Notes under the pieces: generated by a model
What the model was told of the DNA's origin: nothing
What the model saw: only the letters and a program-made list of their open reading frames with translations
Database searches by the model: none
Shown here: positions 1 to 11,895 of the stretch, piece after piece
Layout: each line of letters opens with the position of its first letter
Numbering within the stretch: the stretch's first letter is position 1
Made by a program: the position numbers and the translations under genes
Assembly (NCBI RefSeq): GCF_028858725.1
Contig: NC_084759.1
Coordinates: 174,699,770-174,763,769 of the forward strand
Length of the DNA stretch: 64,000 nt
Origin: Colius striatus
Lineage: Eukaryota; Chordata; Aves; Coliiformes; Coliidae
Direction of reading: 5' to 3'

Positions 1-3000
1 GTCAAAACAGTCTCAGGCATAGAGAAAAATAGAGGCACTCCAGGATTCCCAAGCTACTACTATTTGCTGTCTGAACGGTAGAAAGTACCTCTTGAGAGGC
101 CAGTAGAAGGAAAAAAACATGTTTCTTACTGAGTTGAATGCAATATTCTTTTATAAAATTAGAGTTCTCTCACTCATCAGCTTTCAACTTCATCAAAAGT
201 ACACTTTAGTTTTCATTTTCTCCGTACATCTTGCATCATCATACCTCTGGTTACTCACACTGAATATGCTCTTGCATGCTGGAATGTTTGGGGTGATTTG
301 GGAGTTTTCTAATGATAGTTTGATATGTTGCATCATGTGCCACTAGAACTGTCAAGTCAGCCCTGGTACTTCCAGAGAAAAGAGAGACAAAAGAGACTTA
401 CCAAGGCCCTGCTTTTGGTCCTTTTTGCTCTGCAACTAAACACAGCATATGAATACAGATGGGGCCTTGGCAACTATCCGTTCATTACTAACAAATTAAC
501 AGCTTTATAATTCCTCCTTTTCTTTTGTTCTGTGTGCACAGACATGCACACATTCATGTCAGCCAGGCAACTTGATCTTCTTTTGTCTTGGCAAATTCCT
601 CCTCTTGCTCACTCATTTTCAACAGCACAATGGGGGGTCAACCAGGAAAGCTGCACAAGGCCTATCAATCAGATATGTTTCCAGTTCAGTCCAGATCCTC
701 ATGAGGAAATACAAAACAGCCATGGAAAACAACATCTTTCTTCCCCAAGACTTCTAGGCCACTATTGTCAAGTGAAAATGTGTCCAAAATGTGAGCATTT
801 GTGCAGCAGTTTGGGTGCTCCAGAAAGCAGAGCTGCTTTCTGGAAAGATCTCTGTGCTAGGGCAGACTCACTCCCCAACGCACCAAGGCTGCAGAACCTT
901 ATATCCCTTAGAGACACAGTGCTGAATGCCATGGCACATAAGACGAGGCAAGGCCATGTCGGCCGCCCAGCGCCATGCTGCTCAGGGATGCTGGCCTGGC
1001 TCTTCCTGCCGCTCCCTGTGCTGGCGCTGCTTCAGAGACCACCCGCGGCCATTGTCCAGGACAAACGGGGCCTCAGCAAGACTCCCCCTGCAAGGCCATC
1101 TGAGGGAAGGGATTGTTTTATTTATGAGATGGAAGGAAAAAATATAGCTCCCATGTTGTTTTTCATTCAGGATGAAGAGGAGGAAGAGAGGTCTCTTGGT
1201 TTTGGTAGCTAAAGCATGTTTACCATGCGTCACTTTCAAGGGAGAGAAGGAAATGTGGAGGCTGGGCAGCAGACATGCCCAAGTTTTAGGCAAGGCTCTC
1301 TCTGAGGTGGGCAACTGTCATCTGAAACAGCCGAGTGAAATGCAGCAGCCGGAGCAGAGGCTCCCACATCCCACAGCACATCATAACCCCAGGGCCATTG
1401 AGAGAAGGCTGCACAGTGCCAAGGTTCCATAACGTCCATCTTGTGAATCTGCCCTTCCTTTCTGTGACGTCTTGTGCAATTCAATGAGGAACTGTGTTTC
1501 GGGGTAAATCGAAATGTTTGTTTGACCTAAAATGAACTTCAAGGTTTGAAATTCATCAATAAGCCAAGACAAAAAAAATGGGGGTTTGAGTTAATGCCTC
1601 CAATTTATTTTCACATTTATGTGTTGACAGCCAAACAAAAAAAACAAACATCCACACAATGAAGTTCTGTCTTCCACTTGTTTTTCACATGAATGAGACT
1701 ACATAATTCTAGTCACTGATCCCAGGAAACACTTCTAGATTTTATTTTTAAATTAAATAAAAATGCTTGGTAGAAAAGAAGAGTTAAGATTGTACTAAGC
1801 ATGAGTAAGTTTTACTTAGCAACTCTGTCCCTTGAAGAAGGCTAAGTACTATTTTATTTATCTGCTACATTTAGCTGGACAGATTCCATATTCTAATACA
1901 GTTCAGAAGTGATATATTTCATACTGTAATAATTGCCAGCTAATTATCACAATCAAATGTGTTTGTTTAAAGCCAAGCATATACCAAAAATCATGATGTA
2001 GAGTTCATTTCCTTAAGAATCAGTGTCATTTTATGCCGAATTTCCTTAAGAGAAAATATTATTTTAAAATGCAAACTTGTAGATACAATGGAAAATGAAT
2101 TCCATTCAGATGATGCAATTAACCCCCAGTATAAATAATCTGTGGTGTATATTGTAATATGATAATGTGAAAGTCCAAAAGAACTCATTCCCAGACCACA
2201 TCAGAAAATCTACTGAGTCAACAACTGCAGCAGACAATAACAGCACGAGTTAAAGGAGTAGAGCTTTAAAGCAGGTTAGTTCAAACTGCATGGCATTTCA
2301 AATGTCACTGACAAGATTAAATATGACTATTCACACTCAGGTGCTATGTGAATTCACTCAGAAAAGGTTTGCCATGTAAGATCTGCATGTGAGATGACGA
2401 TTATTTCAACTTGCTATGTTGAATTACTGTATGTGGAAGACTGTTTCTGCCTCTATTTTGCATTATCAACACCGGTTTTTAAATAACTTTAAAGGAGAAC
2501 TATTTGCTTAATGCATTTGCTTAAAATTTGTTTGAATTACATTAAGCAAACACATCTGAAGCTCACTTTCTTGCCTAGAGATTCTCTGCACATAGGATGT
2601 GTCTAGAGAACAGATGTAAAGAACTGAAACGAAAAAATGGCTTTATTTTAACAATAAACATGTTGTTTCAACTGTTCTCTTGGATAAAAAAAAACCCAGC
2701 ATTTCAATGGGATATGAATGACAACTATACATGTAGAAACAGTGCAAGAACCATATGGTGGTAATTACTAGAAGTGCATAGTCCACTTTTTCTTGACAAG
2801 AGCCACATGGCTTTTTTTAATCTATTGTATCACATATATGATGTAACAGTATATCAATGCAAATCAAACAAATGCAAAGCAGCTTTCCAGCTGAGGCTCC
2901 AGACACACAGAAGTCAGGCAGCTCCAACCTCTGGATCCCATTCCCAGCTCATGGTTCAATGCTTACATTTTCTCTTTCTAGATGCAATGTAAAAATGTAT

Positions 3001-6000
3001 GGTTTAAATCACCAGAGAAAGGAGAGAAACCACCACTACATTTATTATGAATTCTAACACCATAGCAAAACTGAGTACAGGAAAAAAAGTTATCTCGTTC
3101 CAGAAGCCACCCAGAGGGATCACCTCAGGAGTTACTTATCAGTCCTTACAGAGGAATACAGAGGTACCCCTCTTCCACAGTAACACCTTCACCGTGCAGC
3201 TGGGTTTAATATCCACCTGCCACTTGGCTCACAGCTTAAGGCTACAGCAGGGAAACAAAACAAAATTCAGCAGAAGTCCTAGCTACTGAGCAATGGTATA
3301 GGGCGCTACATGGAAAAAGCAGCCAGGATGAAGTGACTGTAGGTCAATCCTGCTAATAATATTTGAGGTGCCATGCACTTCAGTATGGTTATGCTTTAAA
3401 AACTCTTTACTTCAAGGTTTTTTATTTCTTTTTCATAGGTACAATATCTAAAGGCTATAAGAAAGGCTCCATGACATAACATATTCATCTAGTGTGAGTT
3501 CATGACACTGAATCAAAGCAGGCCAGAGAGCACCCTGATGGGTTTATTATGTGCCACAAGTCAGTAGGGACCTCTGAGAACAGAGCTCAGGGGATGACCC
3601 AAAAGCTTGTATCACAGTATCTCAAAGGTGAATATCATGTCTGAGATTCCCTGGTGAGGATTACCCCTTGCCCAAGGCCAGCAGTGGGTGCAAGGCCCTG
3701 CTCTGCTCCTACCTACTCCTGCGACAATCCCAGCATTAGGCAATCAAAGAAAAATACCTGTTCTACAGGCATTGAAGGAATACCCTCAAGAAACTGGGCC
3801 AAAGCCAGCTCTGTAAGGAAGGAAACTACCAAAGAACACCTCCATAATGCAGTACTGCTCATATTCCACAATATGCAGGGCATGAAGCTGCTGCCTTGAT
3901 GCCATGCAAGCTGGGACACTTTGTGGCTTGTGCCAGCCAGAAGTGGTAATCACACTAGTTTTCTATCTTGGCAGTGGCCATTCAAAATGCAGTTGCAGAC
4001 TACACCTGGCTGACTCAAGCCTGTACCACCAGTTCTATTACATTGCACAGAACCAATTTTAATAACCCATATTAATCTTAATTAATAAGGGAAGCTGTGG
4101 CAGCATCACGAAAAGCAAAATATAGTCTTCACATTTGAGGTTTGGATTTCACAGAATTCACAGATCTTAATTTCATAACTATAACATCAAGTCCAAACCA
4201 GCAAAGGGAGTAAGGTAATCTAACATCTACTTCAATGGATAGGAATAACTCTCCCATTGACGTCCCATCAAATCACTTGACTTTATAAATCACACACAAG
4301 TAAAATGAACATTCATAAATCTAGAAAAGTTAATCAAGTCTTTCTGCTTCTGTTATGTCTACAAAGTTTAGATGTGGCAGGAAAGTGAGCTAATTTTAAA
4401 TTGTCCTTTGGGTCAGCATGGCTATTTACAGTGTTCAATTACACGATCATATCATTTTGCACAGCCTTCTTTATATTGGCAAGCTATAAAAGAGCTTCTT
4501 CGAATGGAACCATTGTTCTGCTGCACACTCTAAGAATAGCTTAGACTATATTTAAGGCCTCAGCTCCAGGGCTGTGCAAAGAACCTGCCTTGATAAATTC
4601 AGAAATTTCCTATTGCATCAAAGTTCCTTCCTCCTTTCCCTTCCCTGTCTCTCTTGCCCAAATACACCAGACTGTACTTGGGCCAAGCAGCTCCCCCTGC
4701 TCCTCCCACACAGATTAGGTACTGATCTGCTGTCTTTTCTTCTCAAGACAGATAACTGCATTTGATTATTTTTAAATTTGAAGCATTGCTCCTTTTTTAA
4801 CTATATTTAGCCTAGCCTGTCACATAATAACAAAACTAGGTGCTGTTTGCAGGTCAGTATTTTCACTTGCCTGCTAAGAGATGCTGACAGAAAGCTTCCT
4901 GGAGCCTCTACGCAGCTCTGGATCTCTCTTCTGTTTGTCAGTGGGTGATGGTTTATTCATAACACAGCAGTGGCACTTCAATCCCGAGCCTGTTTTTGTA
5001 AAATCATTGAGAAGTCTACTGGAAAACTCGATTTGGGAGACTTTGTCACCGAAGTAAAAATATTGTGATCAATAGTATACAGGTCTTTAAAGCAGCTACA
5101 ACGTTTTGTTTTGCTATTAGGTGGTTAGAGAAGAAAAAAAAATAAAAGAACAGTTGCTTCTTTTCTGGATGGTTAAAGAAATTTTTGAGAACATCAATGC
5201 TGATGATGTTTGAAAATGCATATATGACTGGAAGGTAACAAAAATAAAATATGAACTAGCAAGAAGAAAAAAAATCCTAGATTTAAACTAAGGGAATAGC
5301 ACAGGAAACAAAAAGTTACAAAAGGAATAGCAGCTCCTTTTTACACCTATCAGAGATTTTGAACACCCTCTCAAATCAGGTTCTCAGCAAAGGAAAAGAG
5401 AAAAGCATCACTTATCCAGCTGAGGCAGACTCCCGGGGAATCCTAAGTGCTCACTGACCTCCAGAGACAGGAGATGCTTTAGTGAGTCTGCTTTGCTCTC
5501 TATCTGCAAAGGCCTGTGCTCAAACCCTGAGCAAAGCAACCGTGGGATAAAAAAAACAGATTTTGGTATCTGTAAGGGTTTTCTAGTACCCCTCACAAGT
5601 CTCCTAAAGAAATTAAACATAAGAAGGAAGGCAGTGCAATTCCCAAATATTACTGAAAGCAACATCAGCTGAGTATTTATCCCCAAGGTCCAGAGGTGCC
5701 TGACAGACACCCAGAAAATCAATCCAGGGAGTCACCAAGAGGCCAGGTTTCATCGCATCAAATAATATGAGAGTATTTTTTTTTTTAGATTTGTAGCTGT
5801 TTTCAAAACTATGCAGACTGTTTCCATGCAATTTCTTCTAATCTAACTCACTCTGCATCCCAAACACGCAGACCAGGAATGCAGCAGTCTGGCACAAGCT
5901 GCTCATGAGAGGGAAGAGAATCCAGCTGCTATTTATAGATGTTATACATGAGTATCCACTCTCTATTATCAAGTGACTTCAAACTGTGGCATGGGCAAAT

Positions 6001-6625
6001 GCTTGAGGGATAGACCCTCATTTTATTCCAGTCTCAGAAATCCCATCAGCGTAGTAACAGAAAACACCTCCTAGAAAAGCTGCATGTAAGCTTATAGAGC
6101 TAGATTTTTAAATTGTGTTAGTTTTGGCTGGTCTCTAGTCCCTCTGGAGTTATTTTTGGCCATCATGCTCAGTTTCTGAGAATCTCACAGGTAGTATTAC
6201 AGCAGGGAGATTTCTTCAGTCACACACTCCAATGCACTGTGGGGACATTTCTGGCGTCTTTAAAGAACCTGACTTCTCTGGAACTGGAGATGCCATGAAG
6301 GATAGAAATAAAGGCAGGCAGTGTAGCTGTATTTCAGTAGATTCCCCTTCAAGTCCCACCAAGTTGTGTGAAATCTTTCCATTGGTTCAAAGAGGATCTT
6401 CTGAATAAATAAATGGACCAAACCTGGATGACAGAGTAAAGATCATTTAAAGTAACAGAAAATTCTCTAATAACTATCTTATTACTTTAGCTGGACATTC
6501 TCCTTTCATATACTTGAAAATTTTACACTGATGTGTAATGTTCTAGAGATTATTTAAACAAGTATGCTGTCTCTGTCCTCAAGCAGTGCTGGTCTTCTGT
6601 GTAGCAGGCAGTGCTAAGAAACAAG
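1..6625. other. AT-rich non-coding stretch, left flank
   Basis: I see no recognisable exon, RNA gene or repeat family in this stretch. It is AT-rich with frequent stops in all frames, except for the long open frame at 544-1212, which is listed separately. Short A-runs occur (for example near 1570, 2687 and 5137), without an adjoining element that would make them retroposon tails. It could be intergenic or intronic. A search against other bird genomes would show whether any part is conserved. Confidence 0.6.
544..1212 (+). other. Unrecognised long open reading frame, probably not a gene
   Basis: The frame from ATG at 544 to TAA at 1212 is open for about 222 codons, the longest open frame in the window outside the CR1 copies and the CpG island. 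I do not recognise the product. Around 988-1045 it encodes a hydrophobic run (MLAWLFLPLPVLALL) resembling a signal peptide, followed by a polar stretch and an acidic cluster (DEEEEE) near the end. The local DNA (about 930-1110) is clearly richer in GC than its surroundings, which lowers stop frequency and may explain the openness by itself. No good Kozak context, flanking splice pattern or known family supports it. It could be an exon or lncRNA portion of an unknown gene, or chance. Confidence 0.15.
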
Positions 6626-6938
6626 ATCATAGAATCATAGAATCATAGAATCACAGAATCATGGAATGGTAGGGTTGGAAGGGACCTTTAGAGATTATCT
6701 AGTCCAATCTCCCTGCAGAAGCAGGTCCACCTAGATCATATTGCACAGGAACATGTGCAGGTGGCTCTTGAAGACCTCCAAGGAAGGACACTCCACAATC
6801 TCCCTGGGCAGCCTGTGCCACTGCTCCATCATCCTCATAGTAAAATAGTTTTTTCTTATGTTTAAATGGAACTTCTTGTGTTCCAGCTTCATTCCATTAC
6901 CTCTTGTCCTGTTGCTAGATACAATAGAAAAAAGGGAT
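6626..6938 (-). mobile_element. CR1 LINE, 5'-truncated 3' end (minus strand)
   Basis: Read on the minus strand this is the last roughly 300 bases of a CR1 retrotransposon. The 3' terminus lies at the left and carries four to five tandem copies of an 8-base unit (ATCATAGA in plus-strand reading), followed by the usual tail with TTGGAAGGGACCTTTAGAGA and the end of ORF2. The ORF2 remnant reads toward the left from about 6930 to 6731 and ends in the typical FLCNMI stop, with [20 protein letters not shown] sequence before it. It is cut off at the 5' side just upstream of the SNRTRGNG motif. It belongs to the same subfamily as the copies at 8431 and 26317. Confidence 0.93.
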
Positions 6939-8430
6939 GCTAAAACAACATCCAAGAAAGTGTAAAAGGGGAAAGAGCGGTCAATATACTGCTTCCACTG
7001 AGGTCTCTGAGGCAAGTGTTGAAATTCTTAACAAATGTGAAGAGGTAAAACCTGGTCTTCAGAAAGGATGTCATCCTCAGTTTAGAGTGCTATGGAGAAC
7101 TCCAGTTACTTATCTGTGTATTCTATATGTATTTTGGTTTTACTTTTAGCAACATCTCTGGATCATTTGGTTTTTCTATTGACTTCTGTCAGGATTTAAT
7201 TACAGTTGCTGTACTGGACTGTATGCAAAATATAACACACAAACATGTCACCTGGCTAAATTGAAACACAAGTGAGAAGCAGCTACTCCTCTTGGGTGAA
7301 AGAATCACTGAGCAGAAGGAAGAAGCAATTTTCCGAGAGCTACAATCCAAATCTGTAGCAGAGCCAAGCTTAAAAGCCAAGCATTCATAATTTCTAAAGA
7401 AAAAAAAAAGCATTGTGATGATGGCTACTTACTGAATTCACAGAAAGGAGAAAATTCTTTTCATTAAAACTAAGTGCGATGTGTGATTTGACTGTCCAAC
7501 TACAAAAGCACCACCAATGCAAAATGCATCAAGGAACTTTGGACACTGAAATATAACAAGCAATAAACAGTGATGTGAGACATGATTACGCCAAGTCATC
7601 TGGATAATGTGATAGGTCCCCTAATTCATTATCATCCCCCAATTCATTATCATCCCCCAAATAAACTGCAAAGTTGACTTCATCACTTACACCTGTAATT
7701 TCATCAGTCTGTAAGTTGTCACTGCTGGTAAAAGGAAGTTGCCATTCAGTATCAACACGGCAGTAGAGGTCATCCTCCAGCTACCTATACACTGAAACAA
7801 CTCCAATCTGCTCTTATGACCACCCTATAAAAAATCTGAGAGGACTCCATTTTTATTCTTAATGTCTCTGGCCAGTTTACAGTAACTGAAGTAAATCTTA
7901 AACATGGGTGGCTGAACAGCATAGCATATGCATTTTTCTCACAATAAGGACCAATTTTATACCCTTAAACAGCAGAGATAATTTAGTTTGATAGAGCATT
8001 TTGTGAAAATGGCTTATCATTTTATAGAGATAAACAAGGATTGAAATGCCATTTTTTTAAAAGTCATGATATTAAGAACAAAGCTGAATTTAAGAAAAAA
8101 TAGGAGAATGGAAAAAAATCAATTTGAAGGATAAAGTCTTTATGTGAAAGGCTAAAAAACGATACAGCATATAAATCATTAAAAATGGTCCAGAAGAGGC
8201 CTGAAGACTCAGGTAGTATATCCTTGTTCTTTAACGACTGACTACACATCATTTCTGACAGATATTTCTCAAATTTGTTCTTAAAAGCTGCAGCATCAAT
8301 CTTCACCATCTTCAGGCAACCACTTTCCACACCGATATCCTTTCCCCGGAAAGATATTTCTTAGTAATTTTTCCACTCAGACTTCTTGTGGCGTGAATCA
8401 CAGATCATAATGTTTACCTGTATGTTTGAG
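6939..8430. other. AT-rich non-coding stretch between two CR1 copies
   Basis: No gene or family repeat is recognised. It holds one exact 18-bp tandem duplication (7623-7658, listed separately). The rest is AT-rich with short chance frames only. Confidence 0.6.
7623..7658. repeat. Exact 18-bp tandem duplication
   Basis: The unit AATTCATTATCATCCCCC occurs twice head to tail with no mismatch (7623-7640 and 7641-7658). Exact identity in otherwise unique DNA suggests a recent slippage event; it may vary in length between individuals. Confidence 0.95.
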
Positions 8431-11192
8431 TAAGCCCCTGCGCTGCCTCTACACCAATGCACGCAGCCTGGGGAATAAGCAGGAGGAACTGGAGATGTGG
8501 GTGCGGATGCGGGGCTACGACCTCATTACAGTCACAGAGACGTGGTGGGACAGCTGCCATGACTGGAGCACAGCCATGGAGGGCTATGGATTGTTTAGGA
8601 AGGACAGACTGATAAGGCGTTGAGGTGGAGTTGCTCTCTATGTGAGGGAGTAATTAATGTGTACCGAACTGCGCCTGGGTGGGGATGAGGAGCAGGTAGA
8701 GTGCTTATGGGTAAAAATCAATGGGCAGGGCAAGGAAGGTGATATTGTAGGAGTTTGCTACAGGCCACCTGATCAGGAGGAGGATGTGGATGAGGCCTTC
8801 TACAAACAGCTGAGAGCTGCCTCACAATCACAGTCCCTGGTCCTCATGGGAGACTTCAACCACCCTGATATTTGCTGGGATAGCCACACAGCCAAGCACA
8901 GGGAGTCCAGGAGGTTCCTGCAGATTGTTGACGACAACTTCCTGTCACAGGTGATTGAGGAACCAACAAGGAGGGGTGTGCTGCTGGACCTGGTACTGAC
9001 GAATAATGGGGGCCTGGTTGGGGATGTGAAGGTTGGAGGCAACCTCGGCTGCAGTGACCATGAGATGGTAGAGTTCAAGATCCTGTGTGGAAGAGGCAGG
9101 ACACAAAGCAGGATTGTGACCCTGGATTTCAGGCGATCTGACTTTGGCCTCTTCAAAGATCTACTTGGATGGATCTCATGGGATATGATTCTAGAAGACA
9201 AAAGTGCCAATGAGAGCTGGTCAGTCTTCAAGAACCACTTCTTCCAAGCCCAGGATCAGTGTGTCCCAATGCGCAAGGAAGGAGGAAAAGGAGGTAAGAG
9301 GCCTCCATGGATGAGCAAGGAGCTGCTGGGACAACTCAGGCAGAAAGTAGACATCTATGAGAGGTGGAAACAGGGGCTGGCTTCTTGGGAAGAGTATAGA
9401 AACATTGCCAGGGCATGCAGGGGTGCAACTAGGAAGGCTAGAGCCCTTCTAGAATTAAATTTAGCCAGGGATGTTAAGGACAGCAATAAGGCATTTTTCA
9501 AGCTCATCAGCAGCAGAAGAATGTGAGGGGCAATGTGGGCCCACTGCTAAATGCTGAGGGTGCCCTGGTGTCTGAGGATGCAGAGAAGGCCAAAGTACTG
9601 AATGCCTTCTTTGCTTCAGTCTTTACAACCAAGGCTGACCCTCGGGAAGCCCAGTCTGGAAAGGATAACAGGATGGCCAGGACAGCAGAGGACTTGCCCT
9701 GGGTGGCAGAGGAAGAGGTTAAAGACTTGCTGGCCAAGCTAAAGGCTCATAAGTCAATGGGTCCTGATGGGATGCATCCTAGAGTGCTGAGAGAGCTGGC
9801 TGATGTGATCGCTAAGCTTCTCTCCATTATTTTTGAACAATCATGGAGGACAGGAGAAGTGCCTGAGGACTGGAGAAAGGCCAATGTCACGTCAGTCTTA
9901 AAAAAGGACAAGAAGGATGATCAAGGAAACTATAGGCCCGTCAGTCTCACCTCCATCCCTGGAAAAGTGATGGAACAACTCATACTGAATGCTATCACTG
10001 AACATATGAAGGATAAGATGGTTATCGGGGGAGTAAACATGCCTTCACCAATTTGACCAACCTGATAGCCTTCTATGAGTACATAACCAACTGGCTAGAT
10101 GAGGGGAGAGCAGCAGATGTCATCTACCTTGACTTCAGCAAGGCTTTTGACACTGTCTCCCATAACATCCTCATCAGAAAGCTCAAACAGTGTGGCTTGG
10201 ATGAGTGGACAGTGAGGTGGATCGAGAGCTGGTTGAATGACAGAGCCCAGAGGGTGGTGATCAACAGCATAGAATTTAGTCGGAGGCCTGTGGCCAGTGG
10301 AGTTCCCCAGGGATCAGTTCTGGGGGCACTCTTGTTCAACATCTTCACCAACAACCTGTATGAGGGGACAGAGTGTACCCTCAGCAAGTTGGCTGATGAC
10401 ACCAAACTGGGAGGACTGGCTGAATCCCCAGAAGGCTGTGATGCCATTCAGCGGGATCTCGACCCGCTTGAGAGTTGGGCAGAGAGGAAGCTCATGAGGT
10501 TCAACAAGGACAAGTGCAGAGTCCTGCTTCTGGGAAGGAACAACCCCATGCACCAGTACAGGCTGGGGGTCAAACTGCTGAAGAGCAGCTCTGCAGAGAG
10601 GGACCTGGGAGTCCTGGTTGATAATAAGGTAAATATGAGCCAGCAATGTGCCCTCGTGGCCAAGAAGGCCAATGGCATCCTGGGATGCATCAAGAAGAGT
10701 GTGGCCAGCAGGTCAAGGGAGGTTCTTCTCCCTCTCTACTCTGCCCTGGTGAGGCCTCATCTGGAGTCCTGTGTGCAGTTCTGGGCTCCTCAGCTCAAGA
10801 GGGACAGGGAAGTGCTGGAGAGAGCCCAGCACAGGGCCACCAAGATGATCAGGGGACTGGAACATCTTTCATACGAGGAAAGGCTGCGGGAACTGGGGCT
10901 GTTTAGTCTACAGAAGAGGAGACTGAGGGGTGATCTTATTAACATTTATAAATATCTAAAGGGTGGGTGTCAGGAGGTTGGGACATCCCTTTTTTCTGTT
11001 GTAGCTAGCAACAGGACAAGGGGTAATGGGACGAAGCTGGAACACAAAAAGTTCCATTTAAACATAAGAAAAAACTATTTCACTGTGAGAGTGAGGGAGC
11101 AGTGGCACAGGCTTCCCAGAGGGGTTGTGGAGTCTCCTTCCTTGGAGGTCTTCAAGACCTGCCTGGACATGTTCCTATGCAACCTGATCTAG
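8431..11192 (+). pseudogene. CR1 ORF2 pseudogene (endonuclease and reverse transcriptase)
   Basis: In its active form ORF2 nicks the target DNA and copies the element RNA into the break. The endonuclease part shows YTNARSLGNK and TETWW (catalytic-type Glu near 8537), GDFNHPD (Asp near 8852) and CSDHE (near 9050). The reverse transcriptase part shows LDFSKAFD (near 10128), GVPQGSVLG (near 10299) and ADDTKL (near 10392), followed by the conserved C-terminal region ending FLCNLI at 11192. The frame is broken: in-frame stops at 8621-8623 and 8651-8653, a shift near 9510-9525 and a second shift near the G-run at 10026-10031. The intact blocks are 8431-8620, 8657-9520, 9523-10025 and 10032-11192. 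It cannot make a complete protein as it stands. Confidence 0.93.
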
Positions 11193-11278
11193 GTGAACCT
11201 GCTTCTGCAGAGGGATTGGACTAGATTATCTCTAAAGGTCCCTTCCAACCCCTATTATTGTATGATTCTATGATTCTT
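8431..11278 (+). mobile_element. CR1 LINE, long copy with most of ORF2
   Basis: This 2.85 kb plus-strand insertion is the longest CR1 copy in the window. It begins a few codons into ORF2 and runs through the AP-type endonuclease, the reverse transcriptase and the short 3' UTR. It ends in GGATTGGACT..., AAGGTCCCTTCCAACCCC and a few short repeats of ATGATTCT. ORF1 and the 5' UTR are missing, so the copy is 5'-truncated compared with a full CR1 of about 4.5 kb. I see no clear target-site duplication, as is usual for CR1. GC content is higher than the flanking DNA, which marks the boundaries well. A younger-looking relative lies at 26317-27524. Confidence 0.96.
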
Positions 11279-11570
11279 GCCTGATTTTTATTTTAAAGAC
11301 AGATCAATTAATTCTTGTCCAAGCAACAGTGGATGTGTAATGATACCACATTGCCTTTAGTACTGCAGTAACCTTCTACTTGATTGAAGATTATCGCTAT
11401 GTTTTCCTTCACTCCTCAGAGAGAAGTGAACAGCTTTCCTTCTGCCTGTTTCCTCATATTTTAACTATACCTCTGATCATTCCCATGACCTAGAAAACAG
11501 TGATCCTCAATTGATCTCTGTATTTCTTTGTTTATCATTGCACAAATTCCCCCAGCAGATAGTTCAAGGG
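11279..11570. other. Spacer between two oppositely oriented CR1 copies
   Basis: About 290 bases of AT-rich unique-looking DNA separate the 3' end of the plus-strand copy from the 3' end of the minus-strand copy. Nothing else is recognised. Confidence 0.6.
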
Positions 11571-11895
11571 AATCACAGCATCATAGAATAGTTTTGATTG
11601 GAAAAGATGTTTAAGATCATCAAATCCAACCACTAACCTCACACTGCCAAGCCCATCACTAAATCGTGTCCCTCAGCACCTCATCTATGCATCTTTTAAA
11701 TATCTCCAGGGATGATGACTCCACCAGCTCCCTGGGCAATGCCTAACAACCGTCTCAGCAAAAGGTTCTTCTAACCTAAACCTCCCCTGATGCAACTTGA
11801 GGCCATTTCCTCTTGTCCTATCACTAGTTACTGGAGAGAAGAGACTGATCCTCACCTCGCTACAACCTCCTTTCAGGTAGTTGTAGGGAGTGAAA
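11571..11895 (-). mobile_element. CR1 LINE fragment, older subfamily (minus strand)
   Basis: On the minus strand this is the terminal roughly 320 bases of a CR1 copy from a different, older subfamily. The left edge has the degraded ATCATAGAAT end repeat. It is followed by the tail with AAATCCAACC, AAATATCTCCAGGGATGATGACTCCACC and TTCCTCTTGTCCTATCACTAG in plus-strand reading, the pattern shared with the copy at 35268. Mismatches and small deletions (for example GGGCAATGCCTAACAACC) show long decay. It lies tail-to-tail with the copy ending at 11278. Confidence 0.9.

Noticed and set aside
6626..6670. Repeated ATCATAGA units as a CRISPR or independent microsatellite
   Set aside because: They are the normal 3' terminal repeats of the CR1 copy.
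8800..9231. Minus-strand open frame inside the CR1 copy
   Set aside because: It is the antisense shadow of the ORF2 endonuclease region.
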